From contig JAAAUF010000933.1 in the NCBI GenBank assembly GCA_015499985.1, forward strand, positions 1 to 15,836: a stretch of 15,836 nt of DNA, written 5' to 3'. The stretch is from Haplosporangium gracile (taxonomy: Eukaryota > Mortierellomycota > Mortierellomycetes > Mortierellales > Mortierellaceae). The translations under genes were made by a program, and so were the position numbers. Below the pieces are notes generated by a model. That model was not told the origin of the DNA, ran no database searches, and was given only the letters and a program-made list of their open reading frames with translations. How positions within the stretch are numbered: position 1 is the stretch's first letter; each line of letters opens with the position of its first letter. Positions 1 to 8,667 of the stretch are shown here, in pieces.

Positions 1-2
1 GC

Positions 3-137
3 AAGATCACCGATGCCGAGAAGAACAACTCTGCTTACGAGCAGCACCGCAAGGCTCGCTCCACTGCCCGTCTCCACGGCATCCGCGAGGCCCGCCGCAA
101 GGCCAAGGAGGAGGAGGAGGCCAACAAGAAGAAGTAA
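3..137 (+). CDS. RPL13: 60S ribosomal protein eL13 (RPL13), C-terminal end only
   Basis: The open frame enters from the left edge and ends at TAA 135-137, giving 44 C-terminal residues. The order KITDAEKNN, then a basic helix with RSTARLHGIREARRKAKEE, then a terminal KKK, matches the C-terminus of eukaryotic eL13, where the human protein has ITEEEKNFKAF, ARANARLFGIRAKR and a final EKKK. eL13 is a structural protein of the large cytosolic ribosomal subunit. Most of the gene lies outside the window, so the start, introns and full length cannot be judged. The codons are strongly C- and G-ending, as expected for a highly expressed ribosomal gene. An AATAAA lies 29 nt past the stop. The assignment rests on remembered family sequence over a short stretch, so it is good but not certain. 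Confidence 0.8.
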   Translation, partial: KITDAEKNNSAYEQHRKARSTARLHGIREARRKAKEEEEANKKK

Positions 138-1220
138 ATTGTTTGATTTCCTTTACTTTTGTCCTAATAAAAAACCGATCTCCTTCCACCATTGCCCAGT
201 GCTCTGGTCAGAAAAAAAAAACAAACTTACAGAATTTTATGAATTTTATGCTTTGTCGTAATGTACTGCGCCATCCTTTTGCTTTGCTTTTGGAACACGC
301 GACGACCGGCTCGTTTTTTATTTGGCAATATAAATGAAAGAAAGATAAAGAACAAAGGATGAATGATGCCGAGGAGTTTATCCACTACAGCCGCTCCGTT
401 GCCGATTTGCCAGAACCAAGAAGTAGCTTGAACAATGAAAACGCATCATAATTTGTGCATGGCATTGGCAAAGCCAAAAAAGAAAGAAGCGGCCAGGGGC
501 GGGATAGATGTCCGTGCAAAAGGGCAGATTTCAATGCACAATCTCCAGTTGATCCAGTCATCCCAAGTCCGAGTTTTTTTGTGTAATAGGAGGGGGCGGT
601 AACTTGAATCCTGCATTTTCTAGTGGTCCGTTGACTGGAAATCAATTTGCCCTCAATTGGAGCGATTGGAGATGCCAATTTTTTTTTGTCTGTCCGTCGT
701 CACCTTCAGTTCTCAGCCCCTGTACAGGTGGACAAAAAAACCCCATTTTGATGTGGAAGCATCATAACGAGAAAAACTTTATCCAAAGGTAAGCAAGAAA
801 GCAAGAAGTGTTTATCCTTCCCATCCCCTCATTGCTCATTGCTACTTTTGCCATTGTTACAGAGAATGAGGTACTGGCGACAAACAAAGAAAGACGAAAA
901 CGATGACAGATATGTTGATGGGATAGAAAAAATGAGGTATTGAAAGTGGAGAGTTGTAACATATATGCTTCTTTTCTCCGACTTGTCGATCTGTTTTAAA
1001 AAAATGCTTAAATAAAGATGAATCGCACTTTGCTTTTCAGATCATTACTTCTTCTCTTTTCCTCTTCATCCTCATCCTCTTTCTCCTTCTTTTTTCTCTT
1101 TTGTTTCACACCTTTTCTCATTCCCTCGTGGGCCTTAACTCCTTATTACATTCACCCTCTCCACTCTCCATCTCCCACACAATTACAATCGCTCAAGAAG
1201 CAGCAATACCCACACCAAAT
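138..1220. other. Intergenic region between RPL13 and the MFS gene
   Basis: No convincing coding exon was found on either strand in this 1.08 kb. It holds the RPL13 3' UTR and poly(A) signal at its left end and the presumed promoter of the MFS gene at its right end. The stretch 1035-1200 is strongly pyrimidine-rich (TCTTCTCTTTTCCTC-like), the pattern also seen before the asparagine synthetase and GCLM starts. Short open frames here encode Ser/Phe-rich low-complexity peptides and look like chance. Confidence 0.6.
166..171 (+). terminator. Poly(A) signal AATAAA of RPL13
   Basis: A canonical AATAAA sits 29 nt after the RPL13 stop codon, in an AT-rich stretch that continues with A-runs and T-runs to about 240. 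Position and sequence fit a cleavage/polyadenylation signal; the cleavage site itself cannot be seen. Confidence 0.6.
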
Positions 1221-3273
1221 ATGTCAAGCAGTAATCATTCAGGGCATACTTTAGACGTAGAAGCTCAATCCTCCTCCAACATGAAGGTAGAAATCGACGC
1301 CGTTCATCAACATATCCCACATCAACCACAAAAGCAAGAGGTTGACGATGAACGGGTAATAGTTGAAGAGAAGCAGCAACAGACAAATCTGTCGGCTTTT
1401 CAGGAAAAGATGGCATCCCTAATGTTGTTTGTTGTCTCTATGGCCCAATTCATCGATATCAGTAAGTTTCCTTTCGTTGTTTTCCTGTCCTTTTGTTTAT
1501 ATTGCGGGGATCGACGGATTATGTGTTGGTTGACATTGGCTTGCACTTGAATTGAATGCGACAGGGTGCAGATTGGCTAACGGTCGAGTTCCTTTTTTTC
1601 TTGCATTTTATTTCTTCCTACGTCCTCCAGTGAACGGATCGGCGATGACGGTAGCGCTGGTAGACATCTCCAAGGCCCTCGGGTTCGATAGTTACTCGAC
1701 CCAATGGATCATCTCCGCCTACGTCGTCACCTTCGGAGGGTAAGTCACCTTTTTTTTCTTTTACAACTTTAGTTTAACAAACACTCTACCTGACTGTTGC
1801 ACAAACTGATCCTGACCTTCCTTCGCCTCCCCTCTCGGCCTCATCCTCTGCAGATTTTTGCTGCTGTCAGGCCGCATCGGAGACATGTACGGCCATCGCC
1901 GCGTCTTCTTCGCGGGTCAAATCTGGTTCGGGATCTGGTCCCTCGTCATCTCATTCTCCACCTCCCCCGCAATGTTCTGTATCACCCGTGCCCTCCAGGG
2001 CATCGGCGCCTCCATGTCCATCCCCACCGCTCTTGGCCTCATCACTACCACCTTCCCTACGGGTCCTAGACGCACACGCGCACTTTCGGTGTTTGGGGGT
2101 TTCGGTGCTGGGGGTGCTGCGGTGGGTTTGTTGTTGGCGGGTGCATTTATTTCGAGCGTGGGGTGGGAGTGGATTTTCCGGTTTTCGAGTATTATCTCGT
2201 TCGTCCTGTTCGCGATTGGGTATTTAGCGATCCCTGTCGCACCCCCCAAGGCGATGACGGCCAAGATTGATATTGCGGGTGCCATGACGGCCACTTCGAG
2301 TATTATCTGTATTATTTATTATATCTCCACTGGCTCCGCGACTGGCTGGGCATCTGTCCAAACCCTCCCCGTCCTCATCGCCGGACTGGTCCTCTTCGCA
2401 GCCTTCTTCTGGATCGAGACTCGACTCGTCAAGAACCCCATCATGCCCTTCCGGATCTGGCGTCTCAAAAACTTCTCTTCCGCATTCGTCGCAATCCTCT
2501 TCCTTCAGGGCCAGTTCCAGGGTTTCACTTATTTCGCGACATTGATTTTCCAAAACGTGATGGGGTATACGTCTATGCAGACCGCACTCGCCTTCCTCGC
2601 ACATAGTTTGTTTGCAGTCGTGGCATTCACGGTCCTGGGCAAGATCTTGCCAAAGTACCAGTTGAAGCCTTTTATCCTGATGGGGTTCGTATTCCGTTGC
2701 ATCGCCGCGCTGATGTTCGCGTTCGTGCAGAGCACAACTTCGTACTGGACACTCCCCTTCCTGGGCTTACTCGTCCACGTCATCGGTCTCGGTACCTCTG
2801 TCTTGCCTGCACAGATCACAGCTTTGAAGGACGCCCAGAACGAAGACCAGGGTGTCGTTGGAGCATTGTACTCGACCGGTATGCAGTTGGGCGCTCCCCT
2901 CGGTCTTGTCATTGTGACCCTAATCTCCGAGAACTCTGTCGACGTGACAGTAGGCACGCCAGTGGAGGAGGTGATGAAGAGTTATCGTAATGGGTTGTTT
3001 GGTGTTGTTGCGCTTGGTGTTCTGGGCGCTATTGTTACTGCGTTCATGATGCCCAATACTGCTCCTACTCCACCTATCCCCGCCCCTACTCCTACTCCTA
3101 CTCCACCTGTCCACGCCCCTACTCCTGCTCCTGTTGCCGATTCGACTGATGTTTCGGTCGCGACGGGCTCCATTGCTGGTGCTATAAGTGCTATTGGTAC
3201 TGGTACCGCAGTGGTGGATTTAGAGCTTGACGAGGCCCTGGCTGAAGCTGCCGAGAAGATGGAAATGGTGTAA
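1221..3273 (+). CDS. MFS transporter, DHA2/Atr1-like drug:H+ antiporter type
   Basis: Exons 1221-1461, 1631-1739 and 1854-3273 join in frame (phases 1 and 2) to a 589-residue protein. Introns of 169 and 114 nt have donors GTAAGT and acceptors CCAG and GCAG. The first ~65 residues are hydrophilic and cytosolic-looking. Membrane segments begin near residue 66 (MLFVVSMAQFIDI) and continue to about 515. MFS motif A is GRIGDMYGHRR at ~123-133, immediately after the second intron, and the motif-B-like RALQGIG is at ~162-168. A Gly-rich helix (~198-214) followed by GWEWIFRF resembles the GG..GW.WIF region of 14-helix DHA2 transporters such as yeast Atr1. The family exports drugs, boron or other small molecules across the plasma or vacuolar membrane using the proton gradient; the substrate here is unknown. 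The C-terminal tail after ~525 is a Pro/Thr/Ala repeat and then an acidic end. The ATG at 1221 was chosen because upstream sequence is pyrimidine-rich, UTR-like DNA; an in-frame ATG at 1101 is the alternative. Confidence 0.85.
3065..3130 (+). repeat. Pro-Thr-Ala low-complexity repeat in the MFS C-terminal tail
   Basis: Imperfect repeats of CCTACTCC and CCACCT units encode a tail rich in APTP/PTPT motifs after the last membrane segment. This resembles a flexible cytosolic linker. Such tracts vary in length between strains. Confidence 0.6.
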
Positions 3274-3502
3274 GAAACCAGCAACTTTGTACATACACTC
3301 ATACATAGAATCATAATACCATAATAACAAACCATGCATTCAGTTACAAGAAAATAACATAAAAAAAAAAGTCTATGAGTTTTGTTTTACTGTGTTTTTG
3401 AGATCGTGGTAATTGTACAGATAATAAAAAAAAATCATCAAGTAAAAAGGGAGCCGAACTAGTAATTCCAGATAAAAGTAAAAAACAAGATCTTTTGTTC
3501 TT

Positions 3503-5017
3503 CTACATCTCCATTTCGCGCTGGGCATGCTCCTCATCCTGGATATCCTCTTTAATCCTCTTCTGGATGAAATCCTGTTCCAGCAGGTAGTCGATATCTG
3601 AGACGCGCCAGTTCCAGTCGATGGGAGCCTCGTGGGGTCGCGACATGCTCCGGGAGGCGACCATGTTTTCTGCAGGTTCAAAGAAGGGTGTTTCGAAACG
3701 GACTAGGAGGGGACGGCGTGTAAAGTCCGAGACGACGTCTGTATCCAGGATCTTGGAGTGGATCGTGTAATCGATCGTCGCATCGACTATCATAGTGGGG
3801 GGGGGGGGGAGGGGAATACAGAAAAAAAGTACATGTCAGAAAATTGATGGTGTATGATAAGGTCATGAACACCATGATATCAAATCAACACAAAGACACT
3901 TACATTCAATGTCAACTTTGAACTGGACACCCTCCATCATCATCTGGGCAACCTGATCTCGGGAAGACATTTGGTCAGTTGCGGCACGGAGGGCAACTGT
4001 AAGTGACTGCCACCTCCACCGAATGAATCCCCTCGACGTCCCGCTCTTCAATTTAGGACCCAAAAGGACCCAGACGTCCTTGACCATGCCATCATGGACT
4101 GACGCCAGTTTGATCGACACATCCGATTTGAGCTCCTCCTGGCAATGAAGTTCTGATTCGTAGCGGTCGTAGAGTTCCTGTGTCATCATGCTGGTAAGGG
4201 CGTCCCTGTTCACGTTTGTCGAGAGGAGGGGCAAGAGCTTGTGGATCGCTAGTCCAGCTATTTGAGTAGTCATTGTCACGTTAGAAACTGTCGTTTCAGT
4301 ATGCTCTCATACATATCTCATTTACTACAGATCTCCCTGATACTCACCTCCTTGGAGGAATTGGTCGGGAAAGTACTCGGGCGAGGTGTTGTTACGGAGC
4401 ATCCGTTCGCAGGCAGATTTACAGACTGCGTACTGGATCGATTGAGGGACCCATCCGAGAAGTGCCCAGATCTTGGGTGCCTTGGCATAGGGGTAATGCG
4501 GGATCCTGCTCAAGTGACTCGAGCCGTTGTAAAGCCATGCTAAAATAATGATAATTAAACGCGTTCACAGACAATTACTTGTGTGAGTTTTCCTGATTGT
4601 TTGTCGGGGAACTTTGTTGTTGAAACAAACACAAATAAACGCCTGCGGAATTGATATAGGATCAATACGACGAGGGATGAACGGTAGGGACATACGGAAG
4701 TCATAGGCTTTGGCTATGATCTCTTCTTCGCTTGGTAGTTCTTCTGGTGTCTGTTCAGTCTTTCCTGTAGCTGTCTCCTTCTCCTTCTCCTTCTCCTTCT
4801 CCTTCTCCTTCTCCTTCTCCTTCTCCTTCTCCGTCTCCGTCTCCGACGACGAAGCAGCCGTAGTGGCAGTTGAGTTGGTGTCCTGGCTGTTGGTGTTAAA
4901 GCGAAGGGCGGACGACTGAAAGCCGCGTGCTGCTGCCCACACTGGCTTCTGCGCTGCTACTGGTACTGTCCTGGGTATCGTTCTCGCCAGAGGCCTTATT
5001 CTTGTCGTGAGGAACAT
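3503..5017 (-). CDS. Predicted mitochondrial protein, perhaps Tim44-like/Mba1/mL45-related
   Basis: Read on the minus strand, exons 5017-4696, 4539-4348, 4257-3904 and 3786-3503 join in frame (all three junctions phase 1) to 383 residues. Donors are GTATGT, GTGAGT and GTAAGT, and all acceptors are TAG. Residues 1-40 are Arg-rich, free of acidic residues and amphipathic (MFLTTRIRPLART, then ARGFQSSALRF), a clear mitochondrial targeting sequence with a likely cleavage near RGF. Next come a Ser/Thr stretch, nine Glu-Lys pairs (~63-80), an acidic segment and then a folded domain. Its second half contains WVLLGPKL, the repeated FIRWRWQSL region and a C-terminal DWNWRVSDIDYLL. The length, targeting and late Trp-rich part suggest the Tim44-like/Mba1/mitochondrial ribosomal mL45 group, which links mitoribosomes to the inner membrane, but I recognise this only weakly. 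An in-frame ATG at 5056 would add 13 residues. The gene is convergent with the MFS gene and divergent from RPS16. Confidence 0.72.
3797..3814. repeat. G13 homopolymer next to a splice acceptor
   Basis: Thirteen consecutive G, one A and four more G on the plus strand form a C-rich polypyrimidine tract in the last intron of the minus-strand mitochondrial gene. The tract ends about 10 nt before the TAG acceptor at 3789-3787. Confidence 0.9.
4775..4845 (-). repeat. Hexanucleotide coding repeat (CTCCTT/AAGGAG)n
   Basis: Nine perfect CTCCTT copies (4775-4828) are followed by two CTCCGT variants and a partial copy. On the minus strand the repeat encodes alternating Glu-Lys, then Glu-Thr, within exon 1 of the mitochondrial protein gene. 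The period of 6 keeps the reading frame if copies are gained or lost. Confidence 0.95.
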
Positions 5018-5561
5018 TGTTCTTGTCGTGTGGTGTGTGATGGTGACGGAATGCATGCGTTTGAAGAGTAAGTACAATTCGCTTTCTTTGAACGAGTAGA
5101 AAGTGATAAGCCACAGAGGAAATTAATATGCGTGGGTGAGCAGCGAATGGCGAAACCCCCTTTCAATTCCACTTGGTAAAAATTACCCTGTGTTCCAGAG
5201 GGCGATCAAATCGGGGCTTCTACAGCGGGGAAGGGAAAGGACTGCTATCGTAGGGCAGGGACATCCTCACAACCACGGATACTCATAACAGGATTGCCAA
5301 TGCATCCAACAACGTATCTGACGATAGACAGGACCATTCATCGACAAACCTATCGGACACCATCCATCGATGATGGGAAAATTGTGCTTGGCCCCAAGGA
5401 GGAGGGGTTATGCTGGATGAGCACGGCTTATAGGGATGACCCCAGCGACCCAAGGAGGCTGGAGTGTGGGCGATGAGGAAACGAACCAGACTAGGCGAGA
5501 TCATCAAGTTGCTGACCGACGTCTTTCTTCTCGATCGTTTCTTTGACGCAACTAGTTCATT
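5018..5561. promoter_or_regulatory. Divergent promoter region, mitochondrial protein gene and RPS16
   Basis: The 544 nt between the two start codons must hold both promoters, since the genes point away from each other. I see no TATA box at a convincing distance from either ATG and no exon. GC-rich patches lie at 5390-5470. The region just before the RPS16 ATG (5519-5550) is pyrimidine-rich. Confidence 0.5.
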
Positions 5562-6829
5562 ATGTCTGACTCGAAGAGTGTTCAGTGCTACGGCCGCAAG
5601 GCAAGTCTCTCATCCCGTCTCAGAGAACCTACACTGCCGTTACAGGGGAATCAACAAGCATAAGGCGATCAGGAAACAGACAACTCCCATCAATCATAGC
5701 AGGAATAACGTCAACCATAACAGCAACTTTTACAAAACAAAGTGCAGGAGACAGCACAACACTTTTTGCAGGAGAAGGAGCATACTGCCATGGGGAAACT
5801 ATGATCAAACAAAAGCCGTCCTTAGGATCTTTTTCTTGATGGCGACTGAGCGCTGGAACTCGGCTCTGACGTTACAGAACTCTCGGCAACGGCACCAGGC
5901 GATCGGAGCAATCAGCTTTTTCTTTTCACGTCACAGCAACCTACTCCAACCATGAATCAGTGCCGAACCTTTGCAACTGCCGCAACATCAGCAACAACAT
6001 ACGACAGGCTTCCTTCAACAGATATCAGCAGCTTTCACACAAGTAACGCTGACGGTTCAAATGGCCTTTTTCCCTATCACCAGGAATGACAGGGCAACTC
6101 GCCTCTCTCAGCAATTGAACGACAACGAGCGGGATAAGAGGTCACTTGGATCATACAACAGCAACAAACAGGCACCGCCCAATCGCTTCAACAAACCAAC
6201 CCAACTCTCGTTCTGGTTATACGCCACGCGAACACTCATATACCAGGATGTAACATCTTCAACAAAAGGCGACCAGTCACGCTAACCGAAAAAAACCCCT
6301 ATCCCTTCAAACACTATTAGAAAACCGCCACCGCCGTTGCTCACTGCAAGGCCGGTAAGGGTCTCATCCGCCTCAACGGTTCGCCCATTGAGCTCGTTGA
6401 GCCCGATGTCTTGAAGTTCAAGGTCTACGAGCCCATCCTCCGTGTTGGCTCTGACAAGTTCGCCAACGTCGACATCCGCATCCGCGTCAAGGGTGGTGGA
6501 CACACTTCCCAGATCTATGCTATCCGTCAGGCCCTTGCCAAGGCCATCGTTGCCTACTACCAGAAGTACGTCGATGAGGCCTCCAAGAACGAGCTCAAGC
6601 AGATCTTCCTCCAGTACGACCGTACCCTCCTCGTTGCCGATCCCCGTCGCTGCGAGCCCAAGAAGTTCGGTGGTGCCGGTGCCCGTGCCAGGTATGCCTT
6701 TCTTTTTCATTGGAAGCTAATGTTTGGAAGCATGAGCTTATTTATAATCGTGGTGAAAATAACAATTTACTAACTGCAATCCATCTTTTTTTCTTCCTCA
6801 ACAACAGATACCAGAAGTCCTACCGTTAA
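5562..6829 (+). CDS. RPS16: 40S ribosomal protein uS9 (RPS16)
   Basis: Exons 5562-5600, 6321-6691 and 6808-6829 join to 143 residues, the same length as yeast Rps16. Exon 1 encodes only [13 protein letters not shown]. Exon 2 resumes with [14 protein letters not shown] and contains the family hallmarks [45 protein letters not shown] and EPKKFGGAG. Exon 3 finishes ARYQKSYR, the invariant C-terminus whose last Arg reaches the decoding site and contacts P-site tRNA. The first intron is unusual: its donor is GCAAGT, not GTAAGT, and it is 720 nt long with branch site CTAAC at 6282-6286. The exon 1/2 junction is supported by exact continuity of the conserved [12 protein letters not shown] block. Intron 2 (116 nt) is ordinary, with GTATGC donor and a perfect TACTAAC branch box. 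uS9 is an essential structural protein of the small subunit. Codons are strongly C-ending, as in highly expressed genes. Confidence 0.95.
5601..6320 (+). other. RPS16 intron 1, GC-AG type, 720 nt
   Basis: The intron starts AAG/GCAAGT and ends CTATTAG. The GC donor is flanked by an otherwise perfect match to U1 snRNA, the known signature of functional GC-AG introns. The branch site CTAAC at 6282-6286 is 35 nt before the acceptor. Short plus-strand open frames run through the intron but look like Gln/Asn/Thr-rich chance translation of A/C-rich DNA. I looked for C/D-box snoRNA boxes (TGATGA with CTGA) and saw no convincing pair. Confidence 0.88.
6768..6774 (+). other. Branch-point box TACTAAC of RPS16 intron 2
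   Basis: An exact match to the yeast-type TACTAAC branch sequence lies 34 nt (from its branch A) before the AG at 6806-6807 and supports the intron 6692-6807. Confidence 0.8.
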
Positions 6830-7031
6830 AGGGTGCGCGACTTTCGGGATATTCGGTGCGACATGGGAACAATCTCTTTTCCGTTTTACTTATTTGGCGA
6901 CTTATTTCGGATCTGGACTGAAAGGACTCCTCTTTCTTTTCTTTTCTTTTCCGTTCGGTTGTTTAAATGAGATGGGAAGGGATAACTTTTCGAACTCGTA
7001 CGCTTTTCTCTCAACACACAAACATCATACG

Positions 7032-7037
7032 AATAAA
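7032..7037 (+). terminator. Poly(A) signal AATAAA of RPS16
   Basis: AATAAA about 200 nt past the RPS16 stop is the first canonical hexamer downstream, in AT-rich DNA. It probably ends the RPS16 3' UTR. Confidence 0.5.
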
Positions 7038-7908
7038 AATTCTTATCCGTTCTGACGAAGGAATTGAATTACGAAAGAAAGCGATATACGATTGTGAATA
7101 TTGAAGTGTGAAAGGTAGCCCAGACTATGGAGCTGCTCATACGGTTTGCTCGAGTATTTTTTGGTGGCAAACGTGGAAAAAGAGTGTGTTTGGATCAGGC
7201 TCAGCAGGGGGAAAGTCAGAATGGTGGTTTTTTTTATCGGTGCTCGATTGACCTTTTATCGGAGACGAATCGAAATTCATGCCAGTCTTGGTCGTAGTCG
7301 ATGCCCAACTCTTGCGCACCGAGGACAGTTATCCTTTTGACTCTCAGCTTTCGAGCTTGTTTTGAACGGCGCTGTGGTGCTTTCTGAGGATGACAACAAA
7401 CCCCATCCTAAAGTCCAAAAAATTAATCGACGATAGTGGTAGAGAATGAAGCATCGATAATGCGACCTTGAATTGTAATGAAGGACGAGAGAAGGAGCCG
7501 ACGTCGAAAGATCAAGGTCGCTCTGTACCTTGGCTGCCACAAGCTTACGTATATCCTGTCATTTTAGTTATTTCGTGTCATCGGTGTACACCCTAATGAA
7601 TGATTGAGTCGTGTTGGTGTGCGTACCCACGTCTCTTTTTCATCATACCTCTTTCTGACCCCTGATCTTTTTTACATCCCTTCATTCTGTGCTGCTCGAT
7701 TTCAGCTACCCCTTGGTTTAGGCTGCCCTTAATTTTTCCGTCCGTCAGGTTGTCCATGTAACCGCTCGGCTCCCTAACCACAACAGCGACATCTCGTAAT
7801 CGAGCATGCATAAATACCCCAGTCCCCACTGTACAAGACAGATCACCATTGCTCCTCCTTCGATTCAATCTATTGTTCCCTCTACATTCCCTTTGACTGT
7901 TACACACA

Positions 7909-7917
7909 TATATAAAG
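7909..7917 (+). promoter_or_regulatory. Possible TATA box
   Basis: TATATAAAG is a strong TATA match on the plus strand. It is far (about 290 nt) from the ATG at 8205, so it would need a long 5' UTR or a UTR intron to serve that gene. Confidence 0.35.
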
Positions 7918-8204
7918 AAGTCGCGCCTTTGAGATTCAGCACCGTAATAGCTGATCCTTCTTCAAGACTAAACTGATAACGACCACTCACAATTATCATC
8001 GTAAGAACGCTCGCATAAGTACTTTTGTAACAATACGTTACCATCAATCTTTTGCAAAGTTAAAAAAACTTTGGCATTGTATGCATATTAGTAACATAAA
8101 GATTTTGTTCATTTACGTTAGAACAAGCCAGCTTTTTTTTTTTTGGGAGACTTCCAGACATCCAACTCTTCTCAACTTGAACCCTACTTGATTGTAACAA
8201 AAGA

Positions 8205-8667
8205 ATGAAGCTAGCGCTTTTCACCTCGACCGCTGTGCTTCTCGCCGTCGCCTTAGCACGGACTTGGCCGCGACAGTTCAAGAGAGACGACAGCAACAAC
8301 CCTCGGACCTGCCACACCCGCTGCCTGCAAACTTGTGGCCGCCGTTCTGACTGGTCTCTGCGCGTTAGCCAAGTACGACGGATGCGAGGCCACTATCGCA
8401 TATACCAAGTGCATTTGTGATGCCCAAAAAGACGGTGTTAAGGTCTTAACATGTGCCAACAACAACCTGAAGGAGGATAGATATCCAATCATCTCGAAAC
8501 AAGTTATGTGTGAACATACGGGGAATTCTCATGAAGCGAAGATTAAAGAGCTGACATCGAAGGATCATCGCTATGGACGCATGGCTGTCACAAAACTAAT
8601 TTATCAGAGAAAACAGCTAAGGAAGGAAGGCGATAGGAATATAATGGCGTATCGATCCATGCTATGA
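8205..8667 (+). pseudogene. Small secreted Cys-rich protein, reading frame broken
   Basis: The ATG at 8205 opens a clear signal peptide (MKLALFTSTAVLLAVALA, cleavage after Ala18) followed by a Kex2-type Lys-Arg at residues 26-27. This frame then drifts into an Arg-rich tail and ends at 8420. From about 8290 the next frame (+1) becomes protein-like: AACKLVAAVLTGLC, YDGCEATIAYTKCICDA and VLTCANNN, six cysteines in an order that recalls small secreted fungal proteins, and it runs to TGA 8665-8667. That second frame has a stop at 8254-8256, so it cannot use its own upstream start. No intron of workable size has splice sites between the parts. The simplest reading is a one-base insertion (or two-base loss) between about 8257 and 8325, or a sequencing error. 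The charged C-terminal third after residue NNLKED is unlike a secreted protein and may be past the original end. Family unknown; CFEM-like is possible but unproven. Confidence 0.45.

Larger units (their letters stand above)
6830..8204. other. Intergenic region between RPS16 and the secreted-protein gene
   Basis: These 1.37 kb contain the RPS16 3' UTR on the left and a promoter-like part on the right. Nothing in between reads as a protein: the open frames are short and of unbiased composition. A TATATAAAG box at 7909-7917 lies about 290 nt before the next ATG. A GTAAGA at 8001 and a TTGTAACAAAAG before the ATG at 8205 would allow a 5' UTR intron, but this is only a possibility. Confidence 0.45.

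Noticed and set aside
1018..1254. Plus-strand open frame with a Ser/Phe-rich peptide before the MFS gene
   Set aside because: It is the translation of a pyrimidine tract, overlaps the MFS start in another frame and has no protein-like composition.
4710..4919. Plus-strand frame with a Ser-Phe repeat opposite the Glu-Lys repeat
   Set aside because: It is the antisense shadow of the hexanucleotide repeat in the minus-strand gene.
5464..5955. 163-codon plus-strand open frame over RPS16 exon 1 and intron 1
   Set aside because: It crosses the exon in the wrong frame; the RPS16 frame is fixed by conserved sequence.
7593..7907. Minus-strand 104-codon frame in the region after RPS16
   Set aside because: No family resemblance, no promoter or poly(A) context, and average composition; best taken as chance.
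8055..8073. Hairpin CAAAGTT-A5-AACTTTG
   Set aside because: Seven AT-rich pairs in an A-rich stretch are weak and expected by chance; no T-run or RNA context.
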